Source: a virus. From it: a stretch of DNA of 23,374 bases. Each line of letters starts with the position of its first letter. The first letter of the stretch is position 1. Location: IMG/VR virus record IMGVR_UViG_3300023174_000651, positions 1 through 23,374 of that record; one strand, written 5' to 3'. Of the stretch, positions 5,440 through 11,498 are shown one piece after another. The notes below the pieces were generated by a model. The model made no database searches. It worked only from the letters and a program-made list of their open reading frames with translations, and was not told where the DNA came from. The position numbers and the translations under genes are program-made.

Positions 5440-5659
5440 TGGTCATTCGCATCCGGTGGCGGATGGCCTCTGACAGTTCCTCTTGATTCCACTGCAATGC
5501 CAGATCGGCACACGCATTGCGTTCAATGTGAATCGCCTGCTTGGTCGTCTGTATGGCGATTGCCATGATCTCGGCCTTGGCCTCCGCCAGAGCCTTGTTG
5601 AACTCGTCCTGCGTGTACAAGGTCTGACCCTGCGCAAATATGTTTTTTTCCATCGTCAT
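5432..5659 (-). CDS. Small helical phage protein, unknown function (75 aa)
   Basis: The product has an N-terminal part with aromatic and polar residues (NIFAQGQTLYTQDEFNKAL) and a long helical remainder (AEAKAEIMAIAIQTTKQAIHIERNACADLALQWNQEELSEAIRHRM). ATG 5659 has GGAGAG upstream and is preferred to GTG 5665. The next in-frame ATG at 5653 would shorten it by two residues. It overlaps the start of rusA by 8 bases and overlaps the 3' part of the 123-aa upstream gene by 137 bases in a different frame. It is probably an accessory protein; its function is unknown. Confidence 0.75.
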   Translation of the reverse strand: MTMEKNIFAQGQTLYTQDEFNKALAEAKAEIMAIAIQTTKQAIHIERNACADLALQWNQEELSEAIRHRMRMTND

Positions 5660-5894
5660 TTCCACTCTCCTTCGTTGCCTCTATTACCCTTTGCCCACTG
5701 TTCTCGAACATCTGCCTCAAGACGCGATTCGGGATGTAATTCATTCCACCCCTTGTGCCATCGGCCCACTTCGTCACGGTAACCTCTGAGCCATCGGTAT
5801 GCACCGTCACGATCTTGTAGTCTTTTTTTGATGACCCAACGAACGAGACAGCGATGCCGATGCTCATCTTCCCCTTGGCCTTCTTTCGAGCCAT
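5523..5894 (-). CDS. Small basic phage protein with a long out-of-frame overlap
   Basis: ATG 5894 lies four bases after the helicase stop begins, with GGAGG upstream in the end of that gene. The first 80 residues (MARKKAKGKMSIGIAVSFVG...) are a plausible compact protein with alternating strands and a TKWADGTRGG turn. Residues 81-123 look like an out-of-frame reading of the next gene (Gly/His/Gln/Asp-rich). So the true functional part may be about 80 residues with a degenerate or extended tail. A rival frame (5656-5898) starting at TTG has shadow-like composition and is rejected. Function unknown. Confidence 0.6.
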   Translation of the reverse strand: MARKKAKGKMSIGIAVSFVGSSKKDYKIVTVHTDGSEVTVTKWADGTRGGMNYIPNRVLRQMFENSGQRVIEATKESGNDDGKKHICAGSDLVHAGRVQQGSGGGQGRDHGNRHTDDQAGDSH

Positions 5895-6896
5895 TCAAAA
5901 TCGTCCTCCATCATCAAAGGACATCGGGACGCTGTTGTCTGTCTCGACGAACTGTTGACTTGCTTTGTGATACCAGAGGCTGTACCAGTCCTCCGCTTCA
6001 CCGTTGCGTTGCTTCTCGCACATCAGCATGGCGTCGGGCACCATAGGATCGACATTGCCGACCTGCGCTTGGTGTTCCTTTTTCTTGTTACGCCAGACCA
6101 TCAACACATTGTCGACTTGGTCGCTGATCGCGCCTGACCCCTTAATGTCGTTCTTGTTCGGCTGAATTTCTTCCGACTGCAACTTGCGGATGTGGTGTAT
6201 CAAGTGGATGTGGACATTGTGGTCACGCGCCAGCGCGGTCAACTCGTCCACAAACGCCTTCTGTGCGTTGTAGTCGTCTTCGCCGCTCACGCACTTCATC
6301 AGGCTGTCGATAAAGATGTGGCCGCAACCAAGTTCCATCGCGCTGTATCGTGACACCGCCACGACCTGCTGTGCGGTCACTGTGCCCTGCTGGTCGTACA
6401 GCCACAACTTGCCACGCGAAAAGTGCTGGAGTCGCTCAACCAGTTCCAGCAAGTGCTTCTGCTTGTTGATATACATCGGGTTGTAGATGTCCTCACCTGC
6501 AAACTGGCGGAGCATCCGCGTCAGCGTGCGCTTGGGTTTCATCTCAAACGACGCGATCATCACGCGCTGGTTCTGCTTAATCAGGTGCAGAGCGATCTGC
6601 CCAGTGATCATGGACTTGCCACCACCGTTTCCACCAGCGTACAGCGTGACTTCGCCGGGGCGGAAACCAAAACCCGCATGAGTCTTTGTCCACGGCATCA
6701 CCTGCTGGACATCCTGCTTGGGGTTCAACACATCGTCGCGCACCTCGTCGAGAAACTCGACAGCGTCACGCACCTTCTGGCCGACATCGTGGGCCTTGAT
6801 GTACTTCTCGAAGTCAACCTCTTCGGGCTTGACTATCCGAATGCGACGGGCCTCGTCCAATTCCTTGGCCCGCTTTTGAATTTCAGACACCTGCAT
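5895..6896 (-). CDS. DnaB-like replicative helicase (C-terminal RecA-fold form)
   Basis: This 333-aa ATPase of the DnaB/Twinkle type unwinds DNA at the phage fork. Walker A is GGNGGGKS (residues 88-95), a SFEM motif follows (116-119, with the catalytic Glu at 118), Walker B is HIFID (193-197), and HLIHHIRK (231-238) and KGSGAISDQVDNVLMVWRN (252-270) match the later helicase motifs. The N-terminal primase-interacting domain of full DnaB (about 450 aa) is absent: only about 65 residues precede the ATPase. The gene overlaps the primase-like gene by 14 bases, consistent with helicase-primase co-production. Start ATG 6896 lies inside the end of that gene. Confidence 0.9.
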   Translation of the reverse strand: MQVSEIQKRAKELDEARRIRIVKPEEVDFEKYIKAHDVGQKVRDAVEFLDEVRDDVLNPKQDVQQVMPWTKTHAGFGFRPGEVTLYAGGNGGGKSMITGQIALHLIKQNQRVMIASFEMKPKRTLTRMLRQFAGEDIYNPMYINKQKHLLELVERLQHFSRGKLWLYDQQGTVTAQQVVAVSRYSAMELGCGHIFIDSLMKCVSGEDDYNAQKAFVDELTALARDHNVHIHLIHHIRKLQSEEIQPNKNDIKGSGAISDQVDNVLMVWRNKKKEHQAQVGNVDPMVPDAMLMCEKQRNGEAEDWYSLWYHKASQQFVETDNSVPMSFDDGGRF

Positions 6897-7317
6897 AGTG
6901 AACTACCTCCTCGATTCGCTGTTGTGCCACTTTCAAACGCTCCATGTCCTCTGTGCTGAGTTGCTTGCCCTTGCTCATGTCGTATGCCGCGATCATTACC
7001 ACGAGGCACTCGAACGATGCAATGCGAAGCAGGTCAGTTGCGTAAAACGCGGGCTTGAGCCTTGGCTTGCTTGGCTCGTTCCAATCGCGCTTCTTCTCTT
7101 CCGGCGGAAACAGGTCGGACAAATCCATTCCCACCGCGCCCACAACATCGTGGACTTCACAACCGCCAAAGCAATGCACCAGCACGCGCCCGTCCGGTGT
7201 CTCTCGGATCGACAGCGATGGCGACTTGTCTGCGTGCGCTGGGCACTGTGCCGTCCATGAGCCGTTGCGGCCCTTGACCTTGCCAAGACGCGAGATGAAC
7301 TGCTCGGCTGGGGTCAT
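6883..7317 (-). CDS. CHC2-type zinc-finger primase fragment
   Basis: This 144-aa protein has the zinc-binding domain of DNA primases: CPAHADKSPSLSI (residues 25-37) followed by VHCFGGC (47-53), giving Cys25, His28, Cys49 and Cys53. A following HDVVGAVGMDLSDLFP section is typical after the CHC2 finger. The TOPRIM/catalytic core of DnaG or T7 gp4 is missing, so it cannot be a complete primase by itself. It may recruit a host or separate phage catalytic subunit. ATG 7317 is chosen because AGGAG precedes it and it makes an ATGA overlap with the 85-aa gene. Two upstream in-frame ATGs (7335, 7380) are less well supported. Confidence 0.85.
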   Translation of the reverse strand: MTPAEQFISRLGKVKGRNGSWTAQCPAHADKSPSLSIRETPDGRVLVHCFGGCEVHDVVGAVGMDLSDLFPPEEKKRDWNEPSKPRLKPAFYATDLLRIASFECLVVMIAAYDMSKGKQLSTEDMERLKVAQQRIEEVVHYAGV

Positions 7318-7571
7318 GTCCTGCTCCTGATGCATCTTGCTTGCTCTCGCAACACAGTCTGAATTGAACCGGGGGCGCAAATATTGGCGCTATCGTCAAT
7401 GGCTTTTGCACATTCCTCACGCTCATGCGCGGCGATAACGGCGGCGAAGCGTTGAAGGTTGGGCAGGCAGTCTTCCTCTGCATCAAGAGAGCCGTACTCG
7501 CTTGAATAGCCCTCAAGCATTTCCCACAAACCCACCTCTCGCGCCAATCGGATGATGTCTTCTCTGTTCAT
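7314..7571 (-). CDS. Small phage protein, unknown function (85 aa)
   Basis: The product starts MNREDIIRLAREVGLWEML and continues with an acidic, helical region. A second helix-like segment, LQRFAAVIAAHEREECAKAID (residues 39-59), follows. Its start ATG 7571 makes an ATGA overlap with the stop of the DUF1376 gene, and its own stop overlaps the primase start. The pattern (short helix, tyrosine-rich loop, then HEREECAK) is common in phage replication-region small proteins, for which I know no function. Position between two replication genes suggests a replication accessory role. Confidence 0.75.
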   Translation of the reverse strand: MNREDIIRLAREVGLWEMLEGYSSEYGSLDAEEDCLPNLQRFAAVIAAHEREECAKAIDDSANICAPGSIQTVLREQARCIRSRT

Positions 7572-8218
7572 ATCACCCTCCGCATAGGTTGCTGTTCGCC
7601 AGCATCATCTTCCCAGCGGCGCTGGTTGATGTAGGTCAGGGGCGCGGGGTCAAAGCCGGAAGTCCACTGCTCAGTCTTCTTCAACTTAGTGACATTGGCG
7701 ATGATGATGTCGGCCACCATGTCGAGGTCGTGCTTGGCCCACTTCTTCTCGCACTCGGCGCGGGCAACCTTCCTCTTTGACGAAGGCCACGCAGACCAGA
7801 AGTCGTTGAATCGCATCGTTGTCGGCTTGGCCGACGATATATTCTTCTTCTGTATCTGTATCTGTTTAGGGTTTGTGTTCGGTTTCGTTTCGGTTTCCGA
7901 TTCGGTTTTCTTCGGCCTGCCGCCTCGCTTTCCGAGGGATCGGTTTGTTTCGACTTGATGTTGATACTTGGCGATTTCCATGTCGCAACGATTGTTGCGA
8001 TACCCGTCAACACCCTTGTCGAAAAACTCCCCCAAAACCGATTCGGTTATGTCCAAATCAAGCCTGATCTTGCGTGCAACCGATTCGGTATCGAGTGGGA
8101 TTGGCTTCTCGCTGATGTAGTACAGATCGAGCAGACGGCGGTACGCCAAATCTTCGGCGTCGGACAGGTGTGTCGTGTGTGTGATGTAGTCGCCCAAATA
8201 AAATTTGTACCAGATCAC
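7568..8218 (-). CDS. DUF1376 (YdaU-like) phage replication protein
   Basis: The 216-aa protein has the DUF1376 signature at its N-terminus: MIWYKFYLGDYITHTTHLSDAEDLAYRRLLDLYY with EKPIPLD soon after (residues 1-45). The middle (95-130) is a Lys/Thr/Asn-rich linker. The C-terminal section (130-210) contains a FWSAWPSSKRKVARAECEKKW segment, typical of phage replication initiator or primosome proteins of this family. It probably binds DNA and acts with the helicase at the origin; that follows from family context. It is the second gene of the leftward operon, overlapping the Cro-like gene by four bases. Confidence 0.9.
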   Translation of the reverse strand: MIWYKFYLGDYITHTTHLSDAEDLAYRRLLDLYYISEKPIPLDTESVARKIRLDLDITESVLGEFFDKGVDGYRNNRCDMEIAKYQHQVETNRSLGKRGGRPKKTESETETKPNTNPKQIQIQKKNISSAKPTTMRFNDFWSAWPSSKRKVARAECEKKWAKHDLDMVADIIIANVTKLKKTEQWTSGFDPAPLTYINQRRWEDDAGEQQPMRRVI

Positions 8219-8424
8219 TTGAGTTCTCCAAACAGGTCGGGCCGAAGCGTCGCACGCAACACCTTGCCCTTCGTGTACCTTTCAATCGCGGCGCAAACCT
8301 CTGCGCTTGCCAGCCCGCGTCCGGTGATGATTGCGGCCATCCACTGCTTGGTGATGCCCAAGTGACGCGCCAGCGCGATCTTGGCTCCTCGTGGCTTGCC
8401 CTCGAAAAATTGCTCCAAAGTCAT
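8215..8424 (-). CDS. Cro/YdaS-like helix-turn-helix regulator
   Basis: This 69-aa protein is built around a helix-turn-helix (AKIALARHLGITKQWMAAIITGR, about residues 14-36) and a C-terminal section AEVCAAIERYTKGKVLRATLRPDLF (41-65). It matches the YdaS/Cro family, whose members bind operator DNA in phage early control regions. ATG 8424 has AAAGGAGAGA upstream and is preferred to the longer start at 8457. It is the first gene of the leftward arm, adjacent to the divergent promoters. Autoregulation is likely, because a 19-bp palindrome (8443-8461) overlaps its own promoter. Confidence 0.85.
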   Translation of the reverse strand: MTLEQFFEGKPRGAKIALARHLGITKQWMAAIITGRGLASAEVCAAIERYTKGKVLRATLRPDLFGELK

Positions 8425-8442
8425 TGTCTCTCCTTTCGGTTG

Positions 8443-8461
8443 GTGAAACTTGATCATACAC
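8443..8461. promoter_or_regulatory. 19-bp operator-like palindrome (site 3)
   Basis: The element reads GTGAAACTTGATCATACAC. Its reverse complement shares GTGTA at one end and TTTCAC at the other with the sites at 581-599 and 2344-2362, all exactly 19 bp long. It contains the -10 box (8453-8458) of the leftward promoter. Binding by the Cro-like protein of the adjacent gene is the simplest interpretation, but is inferred. Confidence 0.55.
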
Positions 8462-8480
8462 CAAAAAAGACTTTGTGCAA
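8453..8480 (-). promoter_or_regulatory. Leftward early promoter of the replication operon
   Basis: On the minus strand, TTGCAC (8475-8480) and TATGAT (8453-8458, five of six matches to TATAAT) are 16 bases apart. The start codon of the Cro-like gene is 29 bases downstream of the -10. The -35 sequence equals that of the 2343-2370 promoter. A weaker alternative -35 (TTGACA at 8487-8492) has no matching -10. Confidence 0.6.
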
Positions 8481-8485
8481 GGGGG

Positions 8486-8514
8486 TTGTCAAAAATAGTT
8501 CAAGTTGGTATAGT
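8486..8514 (+). promoter_or_regulatory. Rightward early promoter of the SSB/exonuclease operon
   Basis: TTGTCA (8486-8491) and TATAGT (8509-8514) are separated by 17 bases, five of six matches each to the sigma70 boxes. This is the best promoter in the window. It points toward the first rightward gene (ATG 8545). It lacks the GTG-N13-CAC element, so it may be regulated differently from the leftward promoter. A 7-base sequence TCAAGTT (8500-8506) in its spacer is the reverse complement of AACTTGA (8447-8453) in site 3. Confidence 0.7.
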
Positions 8515-8544
8515 ACCTCGGATCAACAGCGAAAGGAGCGGCGA

Positions 8545-8745
8545 ATGCGCGATGAAGGCGAATACCACCAAGCCATGCTGGAGAGGCAACTGATGCTGGC
8601 TGACGCCCTTGACAGGGCAGAGGCGGGCGTTGCAAGCGAAGACGACTGGAGCGTCATCCGCTATGAATGCGGGATGCCCAAGAGTCAAAAAGTGAAAACC
8701 GTAACCAATGGAGCGAACCATGAGTTTGATAGCGAAAGCAAGTGA
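8545..8745 (+). CDS. Small phage protein, unknown function (66 aa)
   Basis: This is the first gene of the rightward operon. ATG 8545 has AAAGGAGCGGCG upstream. The protein is acidic at the N-terminus with a helical DEGEYHQAMLERQLMLADALDRAEAG section (residues 3-28), followed by a DDWSVIRYECGMP loop. The C-terminus overlaps the start of the SSB gene by 26 bases. Similar small proteins appear beside SSB-type genes in other phages by memory; its function is unknown. Confidence 0.7.
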   Translation: MRDEGEYHQAMLERQLMLADALDRAEAGVASEDDWSVIRYECGMPKSQKVKTVTNGANHEFDSESK

Positions 8746-9385
8746 AGGCGGAACTTTTACCCCCGTGCCGCCGGGGATGCATCTGGCGCGGTGCTACCGC
8801 GTCGTTGATCTGGGCACTCAGAAGAGTGAGTACCTCGGGCAAGTCAAGACCCTGCCCAAGATAATGATCCAGTTCGAGGTGCATAGCGAAGACGACAACG
8901 GCAAGCCGCTCGTCACGGGCAAGGGTGAGCCGATGACCATCAGCAAAAACTTCACCTTGTCGCTGGCCGAGAAGGCGACCCTGCGCAAAGACCTTGTGTC
9001 GTGGCGTGGTCGCGAGTTCACCAAGGATGAACTCAACGGGTTTGAACTCAAGAACATCTTGGGCGCATGGGCCTACCTGAGTATTGCCAAGTCCACTGGC
9101 AACAACGGCAAAGAGTACACGAACATCATGTCGATCAACCCAGTGCCCCCGGCGCTGAAGAAGAACGGCCTGCCCAACGGTCACAACCAGACGGCGCTGT
9201 TCTCTTTGGACGATCCCAACATGGAGATGTTCGAGACCTTCAGCGATGGCCTGAAGCAAAAGATCATGGCATCACCCGAGTGGCAACGCCGCGAATACGA
9301 GACCGCAGAAAGTCGCAGTGGCGCTGACCGCGAAGCCCGCAAGGGTTCCGGGTTTGATGACATGGATGACGACATCCCTTTCTGA
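8720..9385 (+). CDS. Phage single-stranded-DNA-binding protein (DUF669-like)
   Basis: This 221-aa protein has a predicted beta-rich core: FTPVPPGMHLARCYRVVDLGTQ near the start, then KIMIQFEVHSEDDNGKP, SKNFTLSLAEKATLRKDL and AWAYLSIAKSTGNNGKEYTNIMSI. The C-terminal acidic tail ends DDMDDDIPF, the hallmark of bacterial and phage SSBs that use such a tail to recruit partner enzymes. It probably coats single-stranded DNA during replication and recombination and works with the exonuclease 0.8 kb downstream. ATG 8720 has GGAG seven bases upstream; the earlier in-frame ATG at 8708 has no ribosome binding site. Confidence 0.85.
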   Translation: MSLIAKASEGGTFTPVPPGMHLARCYRVVDLGTQKSEYLGQVKTLPKIMIQFEVHSEDDNGKPLVTGKGEPMTISKNFTLSLAEKATLRKDLVSWRGREFTKDELNGFELKNILGAWAYLSIAKSTGNNGKEYTNIMSINPVPPALKKNGLPNGHNQTALFSLDDPNMEMFETFSDGLKQKIMASPEWQRREYETAESRSGADREARKGSGFDDMDDDIPF

Positions 9386-9396
9386 CCGGGGGCCGT

Positions 9397-9627
9397 GTGA
9401 GTGACACATCACATCACGGGGTCATTGTCCAGTGCTTGCGGGACTACGGCCCCCTCGGTAAAGACGGGATCGCCCGCAAGACTGGCCTGCTGGTCAACCA
9501 ATGCTCTCGGGCACTACCAGTGCTGGAGCGCAACGGTTTGATCGAGCAGACGGGTCGCACCGTTATGTCTGACTCTCGACGCCAAGAGCGTGAATGGAGG
9601 GCTTGCCGTGCAACAGAAACTGTTTGA
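9397..9627 (+). CDS. Winged-helix-like small protein (76 aa)
   Basis: The gene starts at GTG 9397, 11 bases after the SSB stop, with a G-run nearby but no strong Shine-Dalgarno. Residues 8-55 read like a winged-helix domain: HHGVIVQCLRDYGPLGKDGIARKTG, LLVNQCSRALPVLERNGLIEQTGRT. A conserved Arg-rich end (SDSRRQEREWRA) follows. It resembles MarR- or replication-accessory-type small wHTH proteins found in phages; the family is not certain. The next gene overlaps its end by 20 bases. Confidence 0.65.
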   Translation: MSDTSHHGVIVQCLRDYGPLGKDGIARKTGLLVNQCSRALPVLERNGLIEQTGRTVMSDSRRQEREWRACRATETV

Positions 9628-9937
9628 CGAGAAGAGGGCGCTGTCCCTTTTCTTCGGGTCTCCCGCCAAGAGCAGGAGCCGCGACGCAGGCACCAGCCAC
9701 GCCGCTGGCGAGAAGGTAGATACCGCTCGGCTTGAAGGGATGGTCTATGAAGCGATTAAGAAGTACCCCGACGGGTGCATCATGGACGATGTCATAGCCT
9801 CCCTGCCGGGCGTTCGGGAACACAGCATTCAGCCGCGCTTTGCGCCCCTGATCCGCAAAGGGTTCGTGGTTGAAACCGGAGAGAAGAGACCGGGTAGATC
9901 AGGAAGACTTCAACGAGTCATTAAAGCAACAGAATAG
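9608..9937 (+). CDS. Small DNA-binding-like protein (109 aa)
   Basis: GTG 9608 is selected because GGAGG lies seven bases upstream; an in-frame GTG at 9590 lacks this. The N-terminal 40 residues are Lys/Arg/Ser-rich and probably disordered. Residues 45-105 form a likely wHTH: EGMVYEAIKKYPDGCIMDDVIASLPGVREHSIQPRFAPLIRKGFVVETG. It is similar in layout to the preceding 76-aa protein, so the two may be related or work together. Function is unproven. Confidence 0.65.
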   Translation: MQQKLFDEKRALSLFFGSPAKSRSRDAGTSHAAGEKVDTARLEGMVYEAIKKYPDGCIMDDVIASLPGVREHSIQPRFAPLIRKGFVVETGEKRPGRSGRLQRVIKATE

Positions 9938-9965
9938 GAGAGTGGCAATGTTTATTTCTACCGCA
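9935..9965 (+). repeat. Short repeat, copy 1 (RBS and start of the coiled-coil gene)
   Basis: The 14-base string TAGGAGAGTGGCAA (9935-9948), then a 7-base gap, then TTCTACCGCA (9956-9965). Both blocks recur exactly at 11953-11966 and 11971-11980, with a 4-base gap. Copy 1 is a functional ribosome binding site and start region. Confidence 0.6.
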
Positions 9966-10223
9966 GAAAAGAGCAAGATTACCCAAGACATCGGGTCGAT
10001 GCAGGCGGCGCTTGACAGGATGCTGACCGACATTCAGTACCTGTCGGCCAAGGTCAAGGTGCTGGAGGCCAAGCCTGTGCCCAAACCCGTCAAGAAGACT
10101 TACAAGAAAAAGAAGTTGACCGCAGAGCAACGCGAAAAGCAACGCGAATACGCTCGTCGGTATCAAGCAAAGAAAAGACTGGAGAAACAAAATGGTAACA
10201 GCGTCAGCACCACGGGCCAGTGA
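9948..10223 (+). CDS. Coiled-coil protein with a basic tail (91 aa)
   Basis: ATG 9948 follows a strong AGGAG (9936-9940). The N-terminal half (residues 10-40) is a helical repeat pattern MQAALDRMLTDIQYLSAKVKVLEAK, likely a coiled coil. The C-terminal half is very Lys/Arg-rich (KPVKKTYKKKKLTAEQREKQREYARRYQAKKR), so it probably binds nucleic acid. It overlaps the exonuclease start by 32 bases. The first bases of this gene and its ribosome binding site are partly duplicated at 11953-11980. No family recognised. Confidence 0.65.
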   Translation: MFISTAEKSKITQDIGSMQAALDRMLTDIQYLSAKVKVLEAKPVPKPVKKTYKKKKLTAEQREKQREYARRYQAKKRLEKQNGNSVSTTGQ

Positions 10224-10959
10224 GTCCAACCATTGGTACACCCGTGAGGGCGTGCCGATGTACACCGTCGAGGCCAAGAAGGGGGGACAGCGGGCCACAA
10301 CCCTACGGGACGCCCGCTCCTTAAACTTGGTTCCCAGCGTCACTACAATCCTGAATGTCGCGGCAAAGCCAGCCCTGCTGGCGTGGATGCAACAGCAGGT
10401 ACTGCTTGCGGCGCTGACCCTACCTCGTCGCCCTGACGAGCCAGAAAAAGAATATATCGACCGCATCATCTCTGACTCAAAAGAGCAGGGCAAGGCGGCG
10501 GCGGACGCTGGAACTGACATCCATGCGTCCATCCAAGGACACTATGAAAACAAACCAACAGGAAAACACCAAGAGAGTGTTGACGCCTGCGTTAAGGCAA
10601 TCAGAGACCACTTCGGAGATGCCATCTGGATTTCCGAGCGTGCATTTGCACACGAGGCGGGTTTTGGAGGTAAGTGCGATCTATTTTGCGCTGGCACCCT
10701 TAACGCCGTCGTGGACATCAAAACCAAAGAGTTCACCGACCCAGACAAGATCGGTGGCTACGATGAGCATTTGATGCAACTTGCGGCGTATCGCGTTGGC
10801 CTTGGTATTCCCAAGGCACGCTGTGCAAATGTGTTTGTCTCTCGCAATGTGCCGGGGCTGGTGGTGGTCAAAGAATGGCCGCTGGAAGAACTCGACACGG
10901 GCTGGGAAATGTTCATGCACTTGCTGGCCTTTTGGCAACTCAAAAACAACCACAAGTAA
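10192..10959 (+). CDS. PD-(D/E)XK exonuclease, Cas4/RecB-like
   Basis: The 255-aa protein carries the motifs of RecB/Cas4-type nucleases: DAGTDIHASIQG (residues 105-116, His111), GGKCDL (159-164, Asp163), VVDIKTK (173-179, with Asp175 and Lys177) and MQLAAY (195-200, Gln196 and Tyr200). Such enzymes degrade one strand to leave 3' or 5' tails for recombination. No conserved Cys cluster is seen, so an iron-sulfur site like that of true Cas4 is unlikely. GGAGA precedes ATG 10192, which overlaps the upstream gene. Together with the SSB it forms a recombination or replication module. Annealing protein was not found. Confidence 0.85.
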   Translation: MVTASAPRASESNHWYTREGVPMYTVEAKKGGQRATTLRDARSLNLVPSVTTILNVAAKPALLAWMQQQVLLAALTLPRRPDEPEKEYIDRIISDSKEQGKAAADAGTDIHASIQGHYENKPTGKHQESVDACVKAIRDHFGDAIWISERAFAHEAGFGGKCDLFCAGTLNAVVDIKTKEFTDPDKIGGYDEHLMQLAAYRVGLGIPKARCANVFVSRNVPGLVVVKEWPLEELDTGWEMFMHLLAFWQLKNNHK

Positions 10960-10961
10960 TC

Positions 10962-11174
10962 ATGGAACAAATACAAGCCTACCGATCAAGCGACGGCACC
11001 CTTTGGGACAACAAAGAGAAAGCCGAGCGCCACGAAATCTTTTTGAAGAAAGACATGGTCATTGAAGAATTCTTGAATGACCCCATCAATCCATACAAGG
11101 GGCTGGCGCAAAAAACAATTGCCCGCGCAACCATCATCAATTGGGAATTCTGGAAGAACAAAAATGCTCAGTGA
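10962..11174 (+). CDS. Small phage protein, unknown function (70 aa)
   Basis: ATG 10962 begins two bases after the exonuclease stop; the start has no clear Shine-Dalgarno and may be translated by coupling. The protein begins MEQIQAYRSSDGTLWDNKEKAERHE, a pattern (short beta pair and then a helix) that recurs in phage small proteins. It continues with a helical, charged C-terminus ending INWEFWKNKNAQ. The in-frame extension upstream to 10875 overlaps the exonuclease and is not supported. Function unknown. Confidence 0.65.
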   Translation: MEQIQAYRSSDGTLWDNKEKAERHEIFLKKDMVIEEFLNDPINPYKGLAQKTIARATIINWEFWKNKNAQ

Positions 11175-11385
11175 AGAAACGATCAAACAAATCTTTTTCT
11201 ATTGCGATCTGCACGAACCCAACGCCCTCGTTGCTGACGATGTGGACATTGTTCAGTTTGCGCATAAACTGGAAGCATTCTTGCGGCCCATTATTGCCTC
11301 AGAGGAGCATCAGCGATGCGTGAAGATTGTCAACGATATGAACCGAGAGGTGGCCCGCTCGTTGGAAAATCAGAGGCCGAAATAG
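11164..11385 (+). CDS. Small phage protein, unknown function (73 aa)
   Basis: ATG 11164 overlaps the upstream gene by 11 bases, with GGAAG nearby. The product is helical (MLSEETIKQIFFYC, then DIVQFAHKLEAFLRPIIA, then HQRCVKIVNDMNREVARSLENQRP). The Cys-x-x-x-V-x-x-MN-x-EVAxxL pattern is familiar from small proteins in phage early regions, though without a function I can name. Its 3' end overlaps the next gene by 70 bases in another frame. Confidence 0.65.
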   Translation: MLSEETIKQIFFYCDLHEPNALVADDVDIVQFAHKLEAFLRPIIASEEHQRCVKIVNDMNREVARSLENQRPK

Positions 11386-11498
11386 CCGAGGCGCTTATGG
11401 AGGCGTATCTGCGGGGTTTTGATGACGGTGTCCAAGAAACCCAGCAGTCGTTTATCCAGACCCAAATGCTTCTGATGATGCCCGCAGGAAACGCATGA
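11316..11498 (+). CDS. Small phage protein in an overlapping frame (60 aa)
   Basis: ATG 11316 has a good AGGAG about 8 bases upstream. No later start codon fits the frame before the helical core EAEIAEALMEAYLRGFDDGVQETQQSF, so the 70-base overlap with the previous gene appears genuine. The protein's first 18 residues are Arg/Gly/Pro-rich, perhaps because they share bases with the other frame. The remainder is helical, ending Met-rich. It makes an ATGA overlap with the CxxCxxCC gene. Function unknown. Confidence 0.6.
   Translation: MREDCQRYEPRGGPLVGKSEAEIAEALMEAYLRGFDDGVQETQQSFIQTQMLLMMPAGNA

Noticed and set aside
5656-5898. Alternative minus frame starting at TTG (80 residues)
   Set aside because: Composition looks like an out-of-frame reading, the start is TTG, and the competing frame has an ATG and a plausible folded core. 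It was kept in mind because it ends in an ATGA overlap with the 75-aa gene.
8453-8492. TTGACA at 8487-8492 as the main leftward -35
   Set aside because: No acceptable -10 at 16-18 bases; the TTGCAC/TATGAT pair is better placed.
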